Shown piece after piece: positions 57,662 to 64,000 of a stretch of DNA of 64,000 nt; position 1 is the stretch's first letter; each line of letters starts with the position of its first letter. The stretch lies in contig NW_009799179.1 in assembly GCF_000213175.1 (NCBI RefSeq), positions 7,425,981-7,489,980 of the forward strand, given 5' to 3'. The DNA is from Neurospora tetrasperma FGSC 2508 (taxonomy: Eukaryota > Ascomycota > Sordariomycetes > Sordariales > Sordariaceae). The position numbers and the translations under genes are program-made. The notes below the pieces were generated by a model that was given only the letters and a program-made list of their open reading frames with translations, searched no databases and was not told the DNA's origin.

Positions 57662-58665
57662 GATGGTCGTTCGTGACGTTGGTGCCGCTTGATGTATTCG
57701 TATGAACGTGAAAAAGACGATAAATAAAGGTGTAGGAAAAACAAGCGGTCCTTGATTGTGTCTCTGGCTCGAGGCTTTGGCTTGAAGTTAAAGAAGAATA
57801 GTTACTTGTAAGGACCAACCTATTCTGTGGATGCTATGGCACCCCGGCCAATCATGTAGAGGGTGTGACACGCACCCATAAACGGGTCTAGACTACATAG
57901 GCGGTTACTTCTCCGGCACACAACCCTACCCATCACTAGGTACACTAGTAGTGTATCGATATGCGCACGTGGTAGTCTAATAGGCAGCGAGTGTACAGGT
58001 ACCCGACCTTTGCCTTGCTGCAGGTAAGGTGCACTTCCTCGAGGACTTCAGGATGGCCATACCCGGTAAGGGAATGGTCCATGCTCGTCAAGGCCTTTCT
58101 TACGGTAGGTTGTCGCCTCTCTCGTCACACTGCGATGCGCACTAATACGCGATGACCCGTTAGATCAAATTCGAAGCTAATCATCCTTCTTGAAGTGTCA
58201 TCGGGGGTTTGTTGTTGTACCCCAGGATGATGTTCGCATTCCAAACCCTGGAGCATGAATAGAACCAGCTTGAAATTGGAATGAGAGCAAGACGCAGGAG
58301 ATAGTGTTCAAACGTCCGATGTCCAGCATCAAGTTGGTCTTGTTCATGTCGAGATACACGATAACTAGAGGCAGGTACGAACGAACACGATAAGACAAAT
58401 GGAAGGTAAGATAGACAGTTCGGAATCGGAACGGAACATTGAACACCCAAAGACAACCCATACTTAGGTAGGTAAATTACTTCCATCTACGTTTATCATG
58501 TTGGAGCATCAAGTCATATCGTCCACTGACGCAATGCAATGAAAGAGAGGAGCGCATAGGAACGAAGAATTCTTGTTACGAAATTCTTAATGCGAGCCCG
58601 TCACGCCATAATTGCAGCCACTGGTACAATCGAAATTGCAAACAAATCCAACTTCTCCCAAGCCG

Positions 58666-58700
<35 letters not shown>

Positions 58701-58803
58701 TCTTCTTAGGTTACAGGGAGAGAACAACCGTACTAAAACAGCCAAATCAAGACACACCACCCTCAAGCTCAACAACGACGAAGTTCCAGTACGCGAAAGA
58801 AAA

Positions 58804-58834
<31 letters not shown>

Positions 58835-58867
58835 AAATCGGTATATCAAAATGGGCATTCAACGGCC
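57662..58867. other. Intergenic with poly(A) and (TA)n tracts
   Basis: Promoter of the Acr3 gene and 3' flank of the alcohol oxidase. A poly-A run of about 29 bases lies at 58670-58698 and a TA-rich tract at 58804-58836. Nothing else recognised. Confidence 0.6.
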
Positions 58868-61534
58868 TCAAAGTCTCGAGCTAAGTCTGCTCTCGCCCGG
58901 CGCGTGATAATCGGGAACCTTCATTTGGAGGGCTTCGCCTGAATACCCCAAGTCTTCTGCGGTAAGGACAGCCGCCTTCTCGCCGATGAGCAGAGCGGTC
59001 GAATAACTAAAGAGTGCGGCCGTGATTAATGATGTTGTTACAAACAGTTTTCGAACAATGGGGTAGGTAGCTAATACTCACGTGTTGCAGCCGACATTGT
59101 CTGGGCAGATACTAAGGTCCGCCACCTTCAAGCCCTTGACGCCATGAACGTTAAGGCGCTCATCCAAGACTCCGTGCTTGACAATGCTATTGCCTTCCCG
59201 AGGAGCCATGGAACACGTCTGCATCAAAACCAAGAGTCAACAATGTGTTGCGCTGTTCCCATTGGTAAAGGCCCGGAAGCAACTTACGCCCAGGCAATGC
59301 CATGTCGTCTCAACATGACGCTTCACCCAATCCTCGACGGCTTTGATGTCCTCGTTGGAATACTTCAGCTCCTTCCTCTTCGCCTTGCGGTTGCTCGTCA
59401 CATGTAGCACGTTGGGCTTCTCATCCGCCGGTGGCACTGGCACCGTCCAGCTGCCGTGTTGGATACCAGCAGTGATGTTTCCAGGCAGAGCATACTTGTT
59501 GGTGTCCTCCAAATCGAGGTCGTGCGCGCGTGCCGGAGAGTCGAAGTTGAAGAAAGGATGCATATTCTGCACTTCACCAGCATAGGCATCCATCCTGCGA
59601 GCGGTTTCACGCGACTTGATATAGCCCCATACCATCGGGACCATATCGCGCTCATCATTCATAAACCCGGCATCAAAGTCCGGTACTTCGTACGGGTCAG
59701 CCGACCTGATGTGTGTCGAACCGCGTGAGAAGGGATACTCCAGGAAGTGAAACATGGTAAAGAAGTTGCCAGGAGGCCTGTGCCATGCGACAACTACATG
59801 TTAGTAATGAGTACTCCATCATCGAGTTACTGGCCAAAGGTACTTCTCACATGAGCATATGGTCTCCGAACCAGCCGGCAATCAACGAGTAATGCATTAC
59901 GGGCTTATCCGGCTTGTTCTTGAAGTACGTCTCCCAGCCCGACTTGAAATGCGGAGTTGGCCACTTCTCAAACTCCTTCAGCTCTTTCTCAGTTGGCCGA
60001 ATCTTCACGCCGGCCTCGATACCGTTCGTTGCCAGTGGTCCAGTGCCTCTGATATTCCACTCGTCGAAGACACCTGTTCAAGTCAGTAGGGGCTCGTCAA
60101 TACTACCTCTACAGGTGATGACATGAGACATAAATGTGCTTACGCTTTTGAACCTCAGGGTCACCACGGGCAAAGTCATCGAACGTCTCCGTGCCCGGCT
60201 TTGCTCGATATACACTGAAAGTCAAATAATGATCCTGAAAGTTCAGACCGACGCCAGGAAGATCGACAATTGGTTTGACTCCGGCCTGCCGCAGCTTTTC
60301 AGGGCTTCCTGCTCTTTGTTGGCTCGAGTTCTTCTAGTCAGCCTTCAGCATCACTTACCGATGCCAGAGCGCTGGAGAATCAAAGGAGAGGACATTGTTC
60401 CACTTGAGACGACGATCTGCTTGCGAGCTCGGAAAACGCGTACTCCGCGATCCTAGTAAATGTCTCCAAGTGAGTAAGGGTCATTCAATCCCTGGATTCG
60501 CGCTAACTTACGTTGCCCATAGGCTTCGTTGGACTGTCGGTGTGTTAGTTGACGACCTGGCACATGAGAGTGCACATCTCTGACTTACACAGTCTGTACA
60601 GCGACCGCTCGACCATTCTCAATGATTACCTTATCGACCTTGGTGTTACAAGCCAGGTATAAGTTTGAGTGAATGGCCCGAGTGGCGTGAATGTAGGCGT
60701 GAGCACTGTCACTCCGGCGGCCGGTCTAGGTTCGCCTTGTTAGTTTGCCACCAACCATCGAAGTAATGGACATTTACATCACGATTGATCCACTTCAACC
60801 ACTGTTCAGCACCGTGGGCAGTTTTCAGATCTTGTAAGTCGTCCACTACGGGAACTCCTTGGGATTCAGCTGCCCTGAGGAAGTCATCCTTGATGGGATA
60901 CGTACTATTACCTATTAGTCTGAAACCGCAATCATTTCTTCATGGGACCTACTAGTTTCCAAAAGACACCTTGATGGGGCCACCAGAGCCGTGAATATCC
61001 CGATTATGAGATGCACGCTGGTATGTTTCGTGCTTCTTCATGAGGGGAAGCAGTTCCTTGGTCGTCCATCCTTTGGCTTGGAAGTCATCATAGTCTGACG
61101 CGGAAGCTCGAGTGTACATCTGGCTTCTGTTAGTCTTGACTTTATGACAGCTGGGATATCACCACCACGCATACCATGAAGTTGATGGAAGACCCTCCGC
61201 CGAGCACATGAGCTGCGGGTACAATGGCCCCTCTACCACCGAGCCACTTCGATGGCTTGGACTCGTAGAATGTTGCAGTCTTTGAGTCCAATTTCATATT
61301 TCGAGGAAAGATACCGGGTCGGAATATCCAAGGATTGTTGAGATTGCTCTCGCCAGCCTCAATGAGAAGCACCTTGAGGTTATGGTCGAGGTTCGCCAAC
61401 CTGTCAAGATTTTTATGAGCTTCAAGGACGGCAAGTGCAGCTTGAAGCCATGCAACTCACCTGCCAGCAACCACACACCCACAACTTCCTCCTCCGCATA
61501 CAATAATGTCGAACTCCTCCGGTAGGGGAGACAT
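58868..61534 (-). CDS. aox1: Peroxisomal alcohol (methanol) oxidase, GMC family
   Basis: FAD-dependent oxidase turning short-chain alcohols into aldehydes plus H2O2. Twelve exons on the minus strand: 61461-61534, 61175-61400, 60953-61119, 60778-60904, 60589-60725, 60512-60533, 60359-60452, 60308-60144, 60073-59851, 59777-59288, 59218-59082, 59006-58868. They total 666 aa (yeast AOX about 663) with all phases agreeing. The sixth exon is 22 nt (VPTKPMGN region). FAD motif [17 protein letters not shown] at the N-terminus; [25 protein letters not shown]; the GMC C-terminal region [15 protein letters not shown] with the active His, and [19 protein letters not shown]. The last three residues are SRL, a PTS1 import signal. 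In filamentous fungi such oxidases act on methanol from pectin or lignin demethylation, in line with the nearby pectin acetylesterase and phenol dioxygenase. Confidence 0.94.
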
Positions 61535-64000
61535 CGTGATATGAGTCCGCGTGTTGTCCAGATGAGAGTTTCTTTGGGCCCTTCCAAGTTTTGTCCTAAA
61601 TAAAACTTCGATTCATCCATATCTGGGAGTTCTACACTTCTTATACACGGCAATAGCCCCGCATTCACCTTCCTTCTCCTCTTCACCTACAAGAGTTTAA
61701 AGCCGACGATCCCTCAGGCAGCCGGATTCCCTGACAGTGGTGGTCGGATTACCCGATGATGATTTCTGGCCAATTTTCGAGGTTTCCCCCCACACTGAAC
61801 TAGTCCTCAGGCCTTTCGGTCTTTCTTTTTCACGAGTCCTAACCAGTACGAAGTCCACTTGACCCGCAAGGGCTGCGATGCATCTTTGGAAACCCCTCAT
61901 CAATTTACCCAGACGAGAAATGCATCCCGTAGCTGGACTGTGCCACGGCGGCTGCATTGGGTCGAGCGGGGATGAATGAGTGTTTGTGGTGATGGCGAAG
62001 ATCCAAGAACCCCTCTGAGGACTGACGACTCTAATTGGAGCCCGGCTTCCTTCAATGTGAGGCCTCATATAATAATAGCCGTCACATTTCAGGAGAACAG
62101 CTATTCCTGAACAACAGTTACTCGCTTTTATATCAACCTGGTATCCACTTCCAACATTCTCAGTTTCAACATGTAGATGGTCTAAACAGAGAAGCATTCA
62201 TAGACCGGTGTGCCCAGGGTCAATATGGCACATATTTGAAGCGGTTGAGAAGTATCAATGGTGCATCGCCGTTCAGATTAAGAAGTACCAGTGTTGTTCA
62301 ATTTCTCGACACTCATTATTATCTCGTGGAGGGTTGCAATGATACATTTATATATCTTGAGCTTTGAAGAGGTGTCGAAAGCAATATTGGAGTGCATGAA
62401 CTAGTTCTCTCCCCTTTCACTGAATGTGATCAATCTTCCGGCTACCGGTTGTACCGGTCATGGCGCGTCATTGCTGGTCTTCAAAAGGTCTCTATTAAAA
62501 GGATGAAGGAGGGGAAGACGTTGCTTTTTATTAATTCTCACCTCGTGACGAAGATGAGTGGCCAAATTCAACACCGCCCCATCAGTTCATGCATCTTCAC
62601 AAAGCCAGGGCTGCAAGCAACAACAGTGCGGCTTCCACAAAAAGACCATCAAAATAACCCCCAGGGAAGAAGATCATTACTACCAGATAGGGACAAGAAG
62701 TCTTTAAAGTCAGCGCGGTGAATTTTGCTGAAGTTAGGGCGCTGCAGCAGTACTTTGTTCATGGACGTTGGAATTGGCAAATTCGAAGCAAAAGGGTCCA
62801 CGGATAGTTGCAGACGATCAAGATGTCACTCTCAAACGATATCAGAAAACCATTGCCGGGCGGTTTTTCTTATTCTCAGTGGGATGCATCTAGTTGACGA
62901 CTCCGAACCTCCTACGTGAAACATGCATTACCGTGCCGTGCCGGTAATGCACATTGGCGAGGAAAGTGAACGCGGGGTTGACATTCAACAACCTGCAGCA
63001 TCCGATATCATCACCAAGGGACCGAATCACACTCCCCTTACCCCCTCCTCCTCCTACGAAAGACCTTCATTTATACCCGTCTCATACCCATCAGTCATCA
63101 TGGCTCTCCGGTCTCGAGTTCAGTTGTTTCAATGTTCAGAAAACAGAAACAGATGTTGTACGTCGTCAGCTACCTAGTCATCAGTCAACTGTGAGAAACT
63201 CTCTTAGGATCGCAACGGACGGCCTCGTTGACATTTCCATCAACGGGCACCACTTGACTTCTTATTGCCTCTTGTTACGAAGTGACAGCTTGTCTGACCG
63301 ACCAACTTGTATCCATGTAAAGGGTAGGTAGCCTACCATTAAAGGTATTCGTTGCGAGAAACCGTAGCAATGCCGAGCACATTCAGATCAACAACACCCG
63401 GAATGTGATTATCCTCCCCCCCTTCCTTTTTCCCCAAACGGATCATGATACAGATGAAGGGTCAAGAGAGATCTTCACCCTCCCCCTCTTTCTCGCCCTC
63501 AAAGGAGAGAAAGACACAACATCGCCAAGTCCCTTTCCCCTCTCTTCATTTCCCATCTTTGGATCTTGGCATCTCATGGGCAACCGAACATGCTTTCCCA
63601 AGCTTCCTAAGTAGGCTCACCTCGCCTTTGAATCGAGTAATCCGCGGTCTTTGTCTTCCCTACCTCCTACTCTCGAGTATCAACTCCGAACATCCAAGTC
63701 CAAGGTGTCAGCAGGATGGGACAAGAATGGGGTTTCTTCTCCTTTCTTTATTTATTGCATTGATTTCTTTCTTTCCTCCTAGTTATCCGGCCCGACTGTA
63801 GAATTCCTATATGCGATGTTGTATATAGGCCTATATTGGATATCAGACAGGAAAGACATGCCAAATTTTCCGAGCTTCGTGTTGGCCCACATTCAGTACA
63901 TCAGATCTTGGGTCGTCCCGGAGCTTTATTTCATTGAAGGATGACAACGAGGACACAGGAGTTGGTTGTGAGGAGTTATCACAGCTGTGACTAGTGTATA
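61535..64000. other. Promoter and gene-poor end of window
   Basis: No gene recognised on either strand. A short inverted repeat lies at 62924-62951 (arms TGCATTACCG and CGGTAATGCA with an 8-bp loop). The frames at 63400-63800 are low-complexity Ser/Pro/Phe translations without family features. Confidence 0.5.

Noticed and set aside
62924-62951. Short inverted repeat as a terminator or operator
   Set aside because: A 10-bp palindrome alone in eukaryotic intergenic DNA is not enough evidence for a function.

Overview
The window is nuclear DNA of a filamentous ascomycete (Pezizomycotina, most likely a Sordariomycete). The genes carry many short introns of about 50-100 nt, with CTAAC/CTAAT-like branch points in several of them. 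Three tRNA genes have introns, short GGTA/CCTA and GGGAT microsatellites are scattered about, and the protein set is typical of moulds: a Cdc11-type septin, Zn2Cys6 regulator, ABCB and DHA2 drug pumps, Acr3, a secreted intradiol dioxygenase and a peroxisomal alcohol oxidase. Two assembly gaps (35827-36785 and 53812-54707) hide part of one gene and one promoter. The species is not determined.

Layout. 0.4-7.2 kb is a housekeeping block: septin, Bax-inhibitor/LFG-family membrane protein, dynein light intermediate chain. 7.2-13.3 kb is gene-poor. It holds a decayed direct duplication of an unrecognised gene, and between the two copies lie two related hairpin (foldback/MITE-like) elements. 13.3-16.0 kb is a SPATA20/YyaL-type (DUF255) protein with a long poly-Q N-terminus. 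17.1-17.6 kb has a solo LTR with a 5-bp target duplication next to a tRNA-Pro. 18-30 kb is accessory: an internally deleted cytochrome P450, a DHA2-type MFS pump, a broken UDP-glycosyltransferase, a secreted rhamnogalacturonan acetylesterase and a full-size ABCB transporter. It looks like the remains of a secondary-metabolite or detoxification locus. A Zn2Cys6 regulator is transcribed divergently from the ABC transporter. Its zinc cluster appears only after a 24-nt microexon is spliced in.

34-40 kb holds a C2H2 protein, an Mcp1-like mitochondrial membrane protein (interrupted by a gap), tRNA-His and a coiled-coil/zinc-finger protein. 40.4-50.2 kb is a 10-kb stretch with no recognisable protein gene, only a tRNA-Glu. 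50-61.5 kb holds an intradiol dioxygenase, PEX16, a bZIP factor tail-to-tail with an Acr3 arsenite exporter, and a 12-exon alcohol oxidase ending in the peroxisomal signal SRL. The last 2.4 kb has no convincing gene.

Gene models were built by hand from reading frame, GT/GC-AG splice sites and family knowledge. For every spliced model with exact coordinates the exon phases agree and the total coding length is divisible by three. The 5' end of the zinc-finger gene at 39-40 kb, the Mcp1 interior and the decayed genes are not resolved.
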